From: JACMLD01 sp038207265
GTDB taxonomy: Bacteria; Bacteroidota; Bacteroidia; Chitinophagales; Chitinophagaceae
Assembly (NCBI GenBank): GCA_038207265.1
Contig: JBBQZZ010000009.1
Span: 62,001 to 126,000 of the forward strand
Direction: 5' to 3'
DNA length: 64,000 nt
Shown here piece after piece: positions 52,573-62,400 of the stretch (within the stretch, counting starts at the first letter, position 1; each line of letters opens with the position of its first letter). Made by a program: the position numbers and the translations under genes. The notes beneath the pieces are model-generated. The model did no database searches, had not been told where the DNA came from, and saw only the letters and a list, made by a program, of their open reading frames with translations.

Positions 52573-53792
52573 TCCCTGCTTTCCACATCATCAAAGTATT
52601 CCTTGTAGGTCTTTTTTGCTGTTTCTTCCCATTGATAATATCCAAAAAGTTTGGTAGTAATATTTCTTCCAAAATACTTTTCTAAATTCCTGTACAATAT
52701 AACATCAAATTTCCGGTGAAAGTTTAACCAGCATTGGTTACAATTGTGTACATAATGTGCCTGTATCTGTTGTGTTTTTTCACCATTAAATATTTCATCC
52801 AGGCTTTGGTTAAAAATATTGCCTATTTTAAGATCGAGATTTTGGCAAATCGGTATATCTCCATTCGGCAGAATGACCAAACTATCCAGAATACTGTAAC
52901 ACCGCATTTTTAAACTGCCTTTTCGCCATTCATTGTATAATACCAGGAAATCGTAATTCTCGCTGAATTCTTTTATAATTTCGGGAATTTCATTGGTGAA
53001 ATCATGATGAAACTTCTTGGTATCGTGTTTTGGTTCAGAAGGATTTTCAGTAATTTCTGCCTGTTTAATTAGTTTTATTGTTTCCAAACCGCCTTGTGCT
53101 TCCTTGGATTTTACTTCCTGGAACCGGCGTACTGGCTCACCCTTATGACTGCCGATATCAGTTTCATGAGCTTTGTCTATGGTATCAAAGAAAGCCACAT
53201 CGTTGTATATTCCTACTCTCATATCAACTCCCATTTTCTTACATACCTCTGCCACGTGTTTCAGGTCATTAAAATCATTATAAGGTGAAATAGTAAACAT
53301 TACAGAAACTGGTAAAACAGATTTTAACTCTTCAATTACTTTAATAACACTATTATATCCTGGCTTTCCACGCATATACAGGTACGTATCAGCATTTCCA
53401 TCCAAAGAAACATACAAATGCCTGGGTGGAAACATTTTGACTGCATCTATCAATGCATCGGGCTTGAGACAATTACTGAGCAAGTCAAAATTCTTATGAT
53501 TATGGTAAAACCATTTCAAAATGTTCAGCGCATCAGGATGCAGCATAAACTCTCCCCCTTCCAATCCAATACTTGTTTGTTTTGAAATGCAATTGCTTTG
53601 CATTACTTCTACTATTTTGTCAATGGGAAGATAATTCACCGGCCGCTTTGCCCAAATCAGGCAATGTTTGCAGGCAGAGTCGCAGAGATCTGTCGCATAG
53701 ATCATCAATGTGGAAAGCTTTTTATGCCCCGGCCTCATTTGATTATTTACAAATCTGAGCCCCCTGTTTATATAATCAGAAATGGTATACAT
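52569..53792 (-). CDS. radical SAM protein with SPASM-like C-terminus
   Basis: Protein of 407 residues. The [4Fe-4S] cluster motif CDSACKHC has cysteines 37, 41 and 44. EGGEFMLHPDAL (about 79-90) is the SAM-binding GGE, and LYVSLDGNADTYLYMRGKPGY is typical of the B12-independent peptide/sugar-acting SPASM group. The region 220-265 is a charged low-complexity insert. The C-terminus has MRCYSILDSLVILPNGDIPIC and later CNQCW, cysteines that could bind an auxiliary cluster. The substrate is unknown. It points toward the oxidoreductase gene; both lie in the glycan-flavoured block. Confidence 0.8.
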   Translation of the reverse strand: MYTISDYINRGLRFVNNQMRPGHKKLSTLMIYATDLCDSACKHCLIWAKRPVNYLPIDKIVEVMQSNCISKQTSIGLEGGEFMLHPDALNILKWFYHNHKNFDLLSNCLKPDALIDAVKMFPPRHLYVSLDGNADTYLYMRGKPGYNSVIKVIEELKSVLPVSVMFTISPYNDFNDLKHVAEVCKKMGVDMRVGIYNDVAFFDTIDKAHETDIGSHKGEPVRRFQEVKSKEAQGGLETIKLIKQAEITENPSEPKHDTKKFHHDFTNEIPEIIKEFSENYDFLVLYNEWRKGSLKMRCYSILDSLVILPNGDIPICQNLDLKIGNIFNQSLDEIFNGEKTQQIQAHYVHNCNQCWLNFHRKFDVILYRNLEKYFGRNITTKLFGYYQWEETAKKTYKEYFDDVESRD

Positions 53793-53865
53793 CTTTTATG
53801 CTGGTAAAATATCCATCCTGCAAAAATAAGCAGCTACAAGGATGATTCCCTTTTTAACTGGCCGA

Positions 53866-55377
53866 CTAAAATGGTTTATTAACAGGAAGAAAGGCTTTTT
53901 TGTTCCAGTAATAGATTTTATCTGACGTTGAACTGTGGTAATAAATGGTATCACCAGTATTTGCCCATTGCCTGGATGATATGATACCCTTATAAATAGC
54001 AGAATAGGGAGGTAATAGTATACTGTCTCCTTTGAATACAGGCTGAATAATGCCGTTTATTTTTTCAGCGTCTTCCGACGCCAGGTAATTAATGACAATT
54101 AAACCGGTGGTATCAATATGATTAATCAACAACGCCTCCTGAAAACCATTTCGGAATACCTGCGCTCCGTTGAATTCTTCCGGAAGATTAATCAACATTA
54201 AATGTTTGCCAGTCGGTTTCAAATTGCCTGTTTGTTGCAAAATAGTTGTGGTAATCTTTCCGGCAGTTCTCCACGAATCAATACTTTGATAAAAAAAGTA
54301 CAGACAATATGCGCCAGCTAAAAAAACTGCCGCCAGCCTTATTTTTGCTCTTTTTATCAATTGAAAAATAAAGCCTGCCCATATGCAAAGGAAAAATGAA
54401 GCAAAATAAAAAACTCTGTCACCTTCAAATGTCCGCGTATTAATTCCAAACATAAATGGCACAATACAAGCAAGGCATAAGGAACCCGTAATTATGAAAT
54501 AAGTCCCGGAATCAGAGTTCCTTCTTTTAATACAAATAAAACTTATCGTTACGATAATAAAAAAAACTATCAGAAAGCCAACAATCAGTAATATAGAATG
54601 CGTTGAAGGAGGAAGGAACAACCTGCCGGCGGTCTTCAGGATTTTTGAAATGTAATCTGACCAATTCGGACTGAACAATTTGCTACCATAACTCCCCAAC
54701 AATCCGCCGGAAACCTGGTAACGTACAATCATATTCAGTATAAGCGTTGCTGAATAACCAGCTGCAATTACAAACAAGTTTTTGAGTGGCATGCCTTTCC
54801 TGTATAACAAAAACAATACAATGCCTGGAAGGGGGAGAATAGTTTCATATCCGCACAAACCAATAAAATAGCATAAACAGGAAAGCAGGTATTTCCTGGA
54901 AGCAGGCATTTCCGAAAACGCAATCAGCAAAGAAAGAAATCCGAAAAAACACGCCATCATTGATGCTCTTCCTACTACCCATACAACTGATTCATTATGG
55001 TAGGGGTAAATAAGAAATAAAATTGCAGCGCTCCATGCAAAAAAAGTACGGTTTTCAACAGGTAGCACCTGGCGCATAGAGCAAAACCTGTAAAGCATAT
55101 AGGCACAGCTACCATGAATAATTACATTAAAAACGTTAAAATATAATGGATCAAAACCGCCCATCAAGTAGGATAAATACAAAGTAATATCCGATAGAGG
55201 CCGGAAGAATTCACGGATAAAAATTTTATGCTGATAAACCAACCGGTATAAAACTGCAAAATCATCCGACGCAAAATTCTTATTCAATACAGGTGAGAAC
55301 AATAATAGCGATGCCAATAAAAAAATACAATAAGTCCAAAGGTTTGCTAAGTTGCTTTTTTTATCTGCTGCAGGCAT
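53866..55377 (-). CDS. polytopic membrane protein, GT-C glycosyltransferase-like
   Basis: Protein of 503 residues from ATG 55377; the frame is open to 55437, which would add twenty residues. About ten membrane helices. The first extracellular loop has FASDDF, the acidic pair typical of GT-C enzymes that use polyprenyl-linked sugars, and FRPLSDITLYLSYLMGG follows, also typical of the family. The last 100 residues are periplasmic and soluble. No database family is claimed. It follows the similar gene at 55528 on the same strand, so the two are probably paired. It may add sugars from the lipid-linked donor of the GT2 enzyme. Confidence 0.65.
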   Translation of the reverse strand: MPAADKKSNLANLWTYCIFLLASLLLFSPVLNKNFASDDFAVLYRLVYQHKIFIREFFRPLSDITLYLSYLMGGFDPLYFNVFNVIIHGSCAYMLYRFCSMRQVLPVENRTFFAWSAAILFLIYPYHNESVVWVVGRASMMACFFGFLSLLIAFSEMPASRKYLLSCLCYFIGLCGYETILPLPGIVLFLLYRKGMPLKNLFVIAAGYSATLILNMIVRYQVSGGLLGSYGSKLFSPNWSDYISKILKTAGRLFLPPSTHSILLIVGFLIVFFIIVTISFICIKRRNSDSGTYFIITGSLCLACIVPFMFGINTRTFEGDRVFYFASFFLCIWAGFIFQLIKRAKIRLAAVFLAGAYCLYFFYQSIDSWRTAGKITTTILQQTGNLKPTGKHLMLINLPEEFNGAQVFRNGFQEALLINHIDTTGLIVINYLASEDAEKINGIIQPVFKGDSILLPPYSAIYKGIISSRQWANTGDTIYYHSSTSDKIYYWNKKAFLPVNKPF

Positions 55378-55527
55378 TGTCAATATTAAACAGTTTAATT
55401 TTAAAAAGTGCAGGTTTCTATATCTTGCTAATTGCAACCATGATTATTTCGTAAAATCATATTTTGTTTCAATTTAATCTTTTCCACCCTGGCCCGTTAA
55501 TTATCCAGCGAGCGCTTGCCAGGATTT

Positions 55528-57006
55528 CTATTTTTGAAGGTTTTTAACAATGGCATGCCGGAGCACTCTTTTTTTATTTACAAAAATGGTGTCGATATTA
55601 TAATATTCAGCAAATCCATTGTCCCAGTCTTTTTCTGCCAGGTCATCGCAAATAAATATTGACTTTGGATATAAAGGAATTAGTTTTTTAAATGGCTTAT
55701 TAAACAAGGCGGGAATATTTTTATCGACAAAATCATTCCAATAATAATCATAGTCCATCAGCTCAACACTTTGCTTGCCTTGGTGAATTGCCTCCTTAAT
55801 AACATCAATTCGCTTATCATACACATGGCTGAATACAAACCCGGATCCAAGATCTATAAAAGCTTTTTTGTAATTAAAATTTGTAAAAATGGTAATCATC
55901 AATACAATTGCCGATACCTGTCTCATCGCCGTAAGTGTTGGTAGTGTAAAGTTCTGTCTCAACCTTACCGCAACAGTCAATCCATATAAAAACATGGATA
56001 ACAGGAAAAAAAATGTAAATAAATTGTTGGCTCTGCCGGGTAAACCATTCTCTTTAAAAATAAAAACAATAAAATAAGCGACCAGGCAACTGCCAAGAAT
56101 CGCCGACGCAAATAGCGCTATACCCTTCATACTTTTGGCATTCAAAGAAAGCGGGGGCAAATTAAAAATCAGGAAAAGCAAAATACTCCAGAAAACAGGG
56201 GTACTAAATGCTGTTGTTATCATCATTAAGTATTGAATAAGGCCCGCTGAAAAAGCATAAATCGCGCCCGGCGATGCTGTTAAACCTGAAGTTCTGCTAT
56301 TGGTTGCGGGCGAAAGAAGCAGGATAGCGGCACTTACTGTACCTATAAGCACCAATAGCATTGTATAATGCCGGAAAGCGCTTTTCGTATAATAGCCAGC
56401 GATTGTAAAAAGAACCAATACCGGATAAAGTAAAAATATCATGACTTCGTTGCTGCCAAAAATCAGAAAAATGAGTATCGCGGATAGACCCCAGTACTTT
56501 TTACTTCCTGTATTGATGAAAACGATATAGGCACTTATAAAAAACATAAACAGCATCAGTGGCAATTGATAAATTATGCCTGCCGCCATCCAGTAAAAAG
56601 AAGATGCAACATCCGGAATCACTGCCAGGTAGATTAACAGAGCAGTTACAGCATAACTGGCAAGTTCGATGCTTTTTAATGATGCCTTAAAATAGTATTT
56701 ATTCAAAGTATTTATGATGGAACCTGCAGCTACCATAAATAATAACATCAAACAAAGCGGTATTAAAAAATAATTAGAAAACACCGTACGCATTGATGTA
56801 AGTGATAAAAATACTGACATCGAAAAAAATCTTCCGGAAAGATGCAGATAAGTCTGCTTACACATTTCAAATATGCCATACCTGTTGGTATAGAAATTAG
56901 GTGTGAGATCGTCTGCAGCAGGACGTGTAAAAAAAGCAAGTATCAGGTAAGGTAATAGAGCAACAAAAGGAATTACTTGAATTAATTTACGTACGCTTTT
57001 TGTCAT
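55528..57006 (-). CDS. polytopic membrane protein (DUF6056-like, GT-C style)
   Basis: Protein of 492 residues with about ten membrane helices. After the first helix comes RPAADDLTPNFYTNRYGIF, again an acidic DD pair in the first loop, then YLHLSGRFFSMSVFL. The last 100 residues are soluble. I recall such proteins as DUF6056 or GtrA/GtrII-like, but the match is from memory of the pattern. It lies 90 bases upstream of the second GT-C-like gene. A glycosyl transfer role at the outer face of the inner membrane is inferred from the shared loop motif. Confidence 0.6.
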   Translation of the reverse strand: MTKSVRKLIQVIPFVALLPYLILAFFTRPAADDLTPNFYTNRYGIFEMCKQTYLHLSGRFFSMSVFLSLTSMRTVFSNYFLIPLCLMLLFMVAAGSIINTLNKYYFKASLKSIELASYAVTALLIYLAVIPDVASSFYWMAAGIIYQLPLMLFMFFISAYIVFINTGSKKYWGLSAILIFLIFGSNEVMIFLLYPVLVLFTIAGYYTKSAFRHYTMLLVLIGTVSAAILLLSPATNSRTSGLTASPGAIYAFSAGLIQYLMMITTAFSTPVFWSILLFLIFNLPPLSLNAKSMKGIALFASAILGSCLVAYFIVFIFKENGLPGRANNLFTFFFLLSMFLYGLTVAVRLRQNFTLPTLTAMRQVSAIVLMITIFTNFNYKKAFIDLGSGFVFSHVYDKRIDVIKEAIHQGKQSVELMDYDYYWNDFVDKNIPALFNKPFKKLIPLYPKSIFICDDLAEKDWDNGFAEYYNIDTIFVNKKRVLRHAIVKNLQK

Positions 57007-57140
57007 GTAAGATTCTAAAAATGAAAATTATTAAGCAATCCCTGTAAGTATCAAAATCAGTTTTTTATGAAAACAGTTAACCTGCTAACTGGTAGCAATA
57101 ATGCCTAAATACCCGGTGTATTATAACTGCGCTGAATCTT

Positions 57141-58997
57141 TCAAACTTTTTTCCCTTTCATTGCTTTTCCTATGGCCACGTCCATCAATCTTTCAGCGTA
57201 AGGTTTTGAAACATTGTTTAATGCCTCAATTTTGTTATGAATTGAATCCTTGTCCCCATTATTTACAACTATCCGAAGTTCTTTCATTGCATCAGATGTA
57301 CGTTTCATTTCATCATCTGTGAGATAATCAGCATTTTTTTGAACAAAGTTTTCTGTGGTAACCAAAAGTTGTTCCGCTTCCGTTAATGCTTCAATCAAAG
57401 CTCTATTCTTTATATCCTCTTCTGCATGCGTTATAGAATCCAGCAGCATTTGTTCTACTGCTGTATCGGTCAGACCAAATTGTGGCTTAACTTCAATAGC
57501 TTGTTCAACGCCACTTCTCAATTCTTTCGCTTTCACATTTAAAATACCATCGGCATTTATCAGGAATGATACTTCTACTTTTGGAAAACCGGCAGGCATT
57601 GCTGGTATATTAGTGAAATTGAACTCCGCCAATTTGCGATTGTCTTTAACCAAATCTCTTTCGCCCTGGAAAACTGCAATACGCATTGAACCTTGCCCAT
57701 CTTTTTGGGTAGTATATTGACGGCTTACCCCTGTAGGTATTTTTGAATTGCGGGCAATCAATACATCCATCAAGCCCCCCATTGTTTCTATACCCAATGA
57801 TAACGGCGTTATATCCAACAGCAAAAAATCTTTGTTGTTTCCTGCTAATATATCAGCCTGAATTGCCGCACCCAACGCCACTACTTCATCCGGGTTCACA
57901 TTGTCATGTACTTTCTTTTTAAAAAAATTCCCAACCATTTCTTTGACAAGCGGCACTCTTGTAGACCCACCTACCATTACTATCTCATCTATATCTTCAG
58001 TAGTGAGCGCTGCATCTTTAAGAGCATTCATGCAACATTGAATAGTTTTGTCTATCAGCGGCTGAATAAGTTGTTCAAATGCTGAATTATCCAATGTCAA
58101 TTCCAGTTCATTAAAATGGCTGGTGAACTTCTTGTTGGTTGACAGGAAGATCTTAGCTTCTTCCGCCTTCAGCCGGAGAGACTGTGCAACACTTTTATTA
58201 GCATCCAGAAAATCCGGCGAAATGTGATTGGCCTTGATCCAAAAGTTTACAATTGCATTATCAAAATCATCTCCCCCAAGGTATGTATCTCCGTTGGTAC
58301 TTAAGACTTCAAAAATACCATTGTTAATATGGAGGATAGAAATATCAAAAGTTCCACCACCCAAATCATACACAGCAACTTTTTTTTGAACCTCTTTATT
58401 TAATCCCAATCCATAAGCTAAACTGGCCGCTGTAGGTTCATTGATGATCCGCAATACCTCCAAACCAGCCAATTTTCCGGCATCCCTTGTAGCCTGTCTT
58501 TGAGTATCGTTAAAATATGCAGGCACAGTTATAACTGCTTTTTTTACTGGTGTTTTCAGAATGTGTTCTGCCCGATGCTTCAATTCCCTTAAAATGAAAG
58601 AAGATAATTCGATGGGTGAATAAAATGTATCTCCCACCTGCACTTTTACCAGGCTGTCAGTCTCATCATCAATTATTTTATAGGTAAAAAAAGATGCGTT
58701 TTGTCGTATGTCCTTATAAGACTTACCCATTAAACGTTTTGCAGAAAAAATGGTGTTGGGTGTGTCTGAGACAAGATATTCCTTTGCGTCTGCACCCACA
58801 GTAACTGAACCTTTGTCTCCAAAATGGATCACAGAAGGAACAAGCGAACTGCTATCATATTCTTTCAACACCAATGGTTCTTTTGACTGGGGATGTATAA
58901 CAGCTACCAGGCTGTTGGTAGTGCCAAGGTCTATGCCAACAATTATTTCCGCTTGCTGCAGGCTGCCGGTTGATATATTGATTCCTATTTTTGCCAT
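57141..58997 (-). CDS. hscA: Hsp70 chaperone of the HscA type
   Basis: Protein of 618 residues from ATG 58997; the frame is open upstream but that stretch is not conserved. The ATPase domain has GIDLGTTNS at 21-29, VYDLGGGTFDISIL (phosphate 2) and GGSTRVP (adenosine motif). The substrate domain starts near 385, and the lid near 500 is shorter than in DnaK. The extra 17 residues before the first motif (ISTGSLQQAEI) and the lack of the acidic DnaK tail point to HscA, which helps iron-sulfur cluster transfer from IscU, rather than to DnaK. No iscU or hscB lies beside it in the window. A DnaK paralogue remains possible. Confidence 0.82.
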   Translation of the reverse strand: MAKIGINISTGSLQQAEIIVGIDLGTTNSLVAVIHPQSKEPLVLKEYDSSSLVPSVIHFGDKGSVTVGADAKEYLVSDTPNTIFSAKRLMGKSYKDIRQNASFFTYKIIDDETDSLVKVQVGDTFYSPIELSSFILRELKHRAEHILKTPVKKAVITVPAYFNDTQRQATRDAGKLAGLEVLRIINEPTAASLAYGLGLNKEVQKKVAVYDLGGGTFDISILHINNGIFEVLSTNGDTYLGGDDFDNAIVNFWIKANHISPDFLDANKSVAQSLRLKAEEAKIFLSTNKKFTSHFNELELTLDNSAFEQLIQPLIDKTIQCCMNALKDAALTTEDIDEIVMVGGSTRVPLVKEMVGNFFKKKVHDNVNPDEVVALGAAIQADILAGNNKDFLLLDITPLSLGIETMGGLMDVLIARNSKIPTGVSRQYTTQKDGQGSMRIAVFQGERDLVKDNRKLAEFNFTNIPAMPAGFPKVEVSFLINADGILNVKAKELRSGVEQAIEVKPQFGLTDTAVEQMLLDSITHAEEDIKNRALIEALTEAEQLLVTTENFVQKNADYLTDDEMKRTSDAMKELRIVVNNGDKDSIHNKIEALNNVSKPYAERLMDVAIGKAMKGKKV

Positions 58998-59383
58998 AAT
59001 CCTTTGCGATAAATGTACAATGTACAACATGCAAAGTTCTATGCAATCGACCAAAAAAAAAATTCCGAAAGATAGATTGGGTTATGAATTTGGGAAAATT
59101 ATGAACCCCACACCTCTTACGTTAGAAAACGGGAGAATCAAAACTAAGTCGTCTGTCAACCTAATGGCTATCTATTTAAGTGGGATTATCAATTTACAAA
59201 TAAGCAAATCATAGTCGTTTACAGGAACGCAGATTATTTCGTTATTCAAGCCAAAAATTGTCACAACATCCACATTTCATATTTACCAAACTATGGTAAA
59301 AAAAGTAGTATCCTTTTCTTCAAATTCCTATTAAATAATTTGAATTTAAAGGTTCCCAGTTTTTACTAAAAATATAATAAAAG
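58998..59383. other. intergenic region upstream of the HscA gene
   Basis: About 385 bases with no gene that I can support; open frames here are short and cross the HscA start. It should hold the HscA promoter on the minus strand (a TAGAACTTTG near 59035 is only a weak match). Otherwise AT-rich and featureless. Confidence 0.5.
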
Positions 59384-59433
59384 AAAAAACAGGTGGTAAA
59401 ATTTTTTATAAAAAATTTTACCACCTGTTTTTT
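59384..59433 (-). terminator. 25-base perfect palindrome, terminator of the C25 peptidase gene
   Basis: Bases 59384-59408 and 59409-59433 are exact complements with no loop. It begins with AAAAAACAGGTGG and ends with CCACCTGTTTTTT. It lies 45 bases after the peptidase stop. The A/T ends let it act on both strands, so it also insulates the HscA upstream region. Confidence 0.85.
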
Positions 59434-59478
59434 TATTTGAATAGCTACAGCTTCAACATCGCTATTGATATTTCAAAC

Positions 59479-62400
59479 TTATCTCATCAGATACATTTTC
59501 CCGTATCCCCTGTTAAAAAACTTGTCAGTATTGTCACCATCACCTGAATATTTATCCAGTCTTTTTCCTTTTAATGTTGTTACAAAACGATATAGATATA
59601 CGCCATTGGCAAGACGCTGACCAAATTGATCATTGCCATCCCATTTATAATCGGTGATATTTCTGCCAATATGAAGTGGCCCCAGTTCCTGCCTTGTTAT
59701 TTCACGTACAATTTTACCGGTAACGGTTATAATCTGAATTTTCATATTATCGGGTACTTCAGAACCTGTAATCGTAAATACAAATGCGGTTGATGTAGTA
59801 AATGGATTGGGGTAGTTGAGCAGGTTGCTTACCATGGGCTTACTGATTATCCTGAACACAACTTTATACTGGGTGGTTCCGGCCTTATTTCCACTTCTGT
59901 CTTTTCCGGTTACCAAAAGCTCATACTCATCACCGTCTGCACTCACCTGGGTTAAGAATTGCGGGTTAAATTCAATTGACGCAGTATTATCAGTTCCGCT
60001 CACTGCAGGAATAAATCTTAAGGTATCTGTGCCAAATTGAAAGATTTTGAGAGAGTTATCGGCAAGCGAACGTACCTGCACTGTCATACCTGATGTATCA
60101 TTCAACAGTAAATATTTTGCCTCATCTTTCAACTTAATCAGGATATGTGGTTTTGACGACACAATATCCCGGTTAAGAATATGTACATTGTCAAAAGTCA
60201 CATCCAGTAACGGGTTTGTCTTATCCGGTCTTACATAAAAATTACGGAACATGAAATTATTAAAATGATATTGTTCGGGTTGATCACCGTCGGGATTGAA
60301 ATCTATATATAATGTATTCAAGCCACTGTAATCCTTGGTGTCGATATCAAAATCAATTCGAAGTGAATCGCCGGCAATCAATGGTTTTTTCTTTGAAAAC
60401 GGAATAGCATGCTGAACATTGTTTTTATCCAGTATATAGACTTTAATACGGAGACTATCGAAAGCGGTTATACTAATATTTTTAAACGCTATTCCGAAAT
60501 TCAGGTGCTCTCCAACATCCAATGAATCGATGGCCTGACCAGGCGTTTTTGTTTTCAGGTAAATATTTGGTATCAATGCTCCTTCGGGTAATGGATCAAA
60601 ATTCAATCTCCAGTAGCTCAATTGGTAAGGTGTAAGCGTAACCGAATCAGCATTTCGCATCCTTAGTTTTATATAAGGATACTGAAGCGGATTTATTGAA
60701 GAAATATCCAAATCCTGTTGTGATTTATCCAGTGAAAACAAAACAGTTTCAATGCTATCACTTGTAACACCAATTACTGAAACATTCGCATTGTCACTTG
60801 AATTTGGTTCCTGGCTACTTCCTCTCCAGTGAAGTTGTTTCCAGCTTTTAGCCGGCCCAAACTTAGGAGAAGTGATAAATCCAACCGTGTCCGGTGTGAG
60901 TAAATCCGTTGAGACGGTTACCCTATCAAATGTGCCGACAGTTAAAGCTGATTTTGATGCAAATGAGAGATCTCCCTTTTTGTAAACAAATATCCAGGCC
61001 CGGGCAGAATTAAGTGAATCAATATTCACGAAACCAGCATTCAGCAATTTGGTATAAATGCTATTTCCCTGCCCATAAATACTTTCATCTGATTTCCATG
61101 TAGCAGAGTACGAATTGGGATTATCCACATCAAAACTTCTTACCACTACATAATAACCACTTGGTATTGAATCCATGAAATCCGCAATTACTTTCCTGTT
61201 TGCGGCAGACATGTAAGAAAATTCAAAATTATAATTACGGTTATATTTACAATTGGCACTTGCGCTTCCATATAAATTCAGGTTATTTCCATTCTCGTCA
61301 ACGTTTTTCCAGGGTGCCAGTGTAATAGGATTAATAACATTAAAAAGCAAAGAGTTACCAAGGCAGGCACTTTCTATTTTTTCTGGTTTACTTGCTATTT
61401 CAACTGAAAAATCATTGTCTTGGTTGCCACCATAAGGATATACTCCGTTTTTGACAAATATGTTTGTGATACGGGTGCCGAATTTCCAGGAGCGATTACT
61501 TGCCATTGATATTTCGCTAACATCCGAAGCAAGGTGTTGAAAGTAATGAGATTGATTAGCACCTGTTGACGAATTAGCCAGATAAATGAAAGAAGCGTTG
61601 TTCCAGACATACTGACCACCTGCGGCTGGCACCAGCGCAACGCGCCAGTAGTAAACAGTACTGTCCGCGAAAGTAGTGGACGGATCAAACTCCAGCAATC
61701 CGCCAACAGAAGATAAGGTCTTGGTAATTTTACTCAATGAATTAAAATCAGCTGTGGTATCCATCTCCATTACATATTGCTTCAAACTGCTCAATGGATT
61801 AGCTGTTGAAGCATATAACTTAATATTTTGCTGATTTACGATTGAATAGTCATAAGGATAAACAGGTCTTGCTTCATCCTCGTAAACAAAAAACTCTTTT
61901 GTTATGGTATTATTTAACTCCGATGTTTCCGTTACGGCATTATCTGCATCAACTGTTATAATAAGCTTATTTGAGCCCTTATCCCTGGTAGCAACAATTG
62001 GCACAGCCAAAGAGACTGAATCTTTATAATGCGTACCGGCAATCTTTTTCCGCAATAAAACAGCGATTGCACCATTGGGATATTGTTGTTTAACTTCTAC
62101 TGTTATAGAATCATTTATTGCCTTTCCAAGGTTATAAATTATGATATCCGCTTTGTATTTATCTTCTGCAACTGACACAAATTGCGGACTTATTTTTACC
62201 TGTGGTTCTTCCAGCACATAATCCGGAAGTGGCGAAAAATTAAATTTCAATGCGGGGTCACCATGTAAAGTCATCTCTTCAGCGTGTAACCTGGCATAGT
62301 AATCACCTGTTCCGGCAATTTGTATCAACTGCTGCGCTGCATCTCTGGCAATTTTTCCAAGCGACGCACCGTAATCGGATTTCCCCATTATGTTGTTGAA

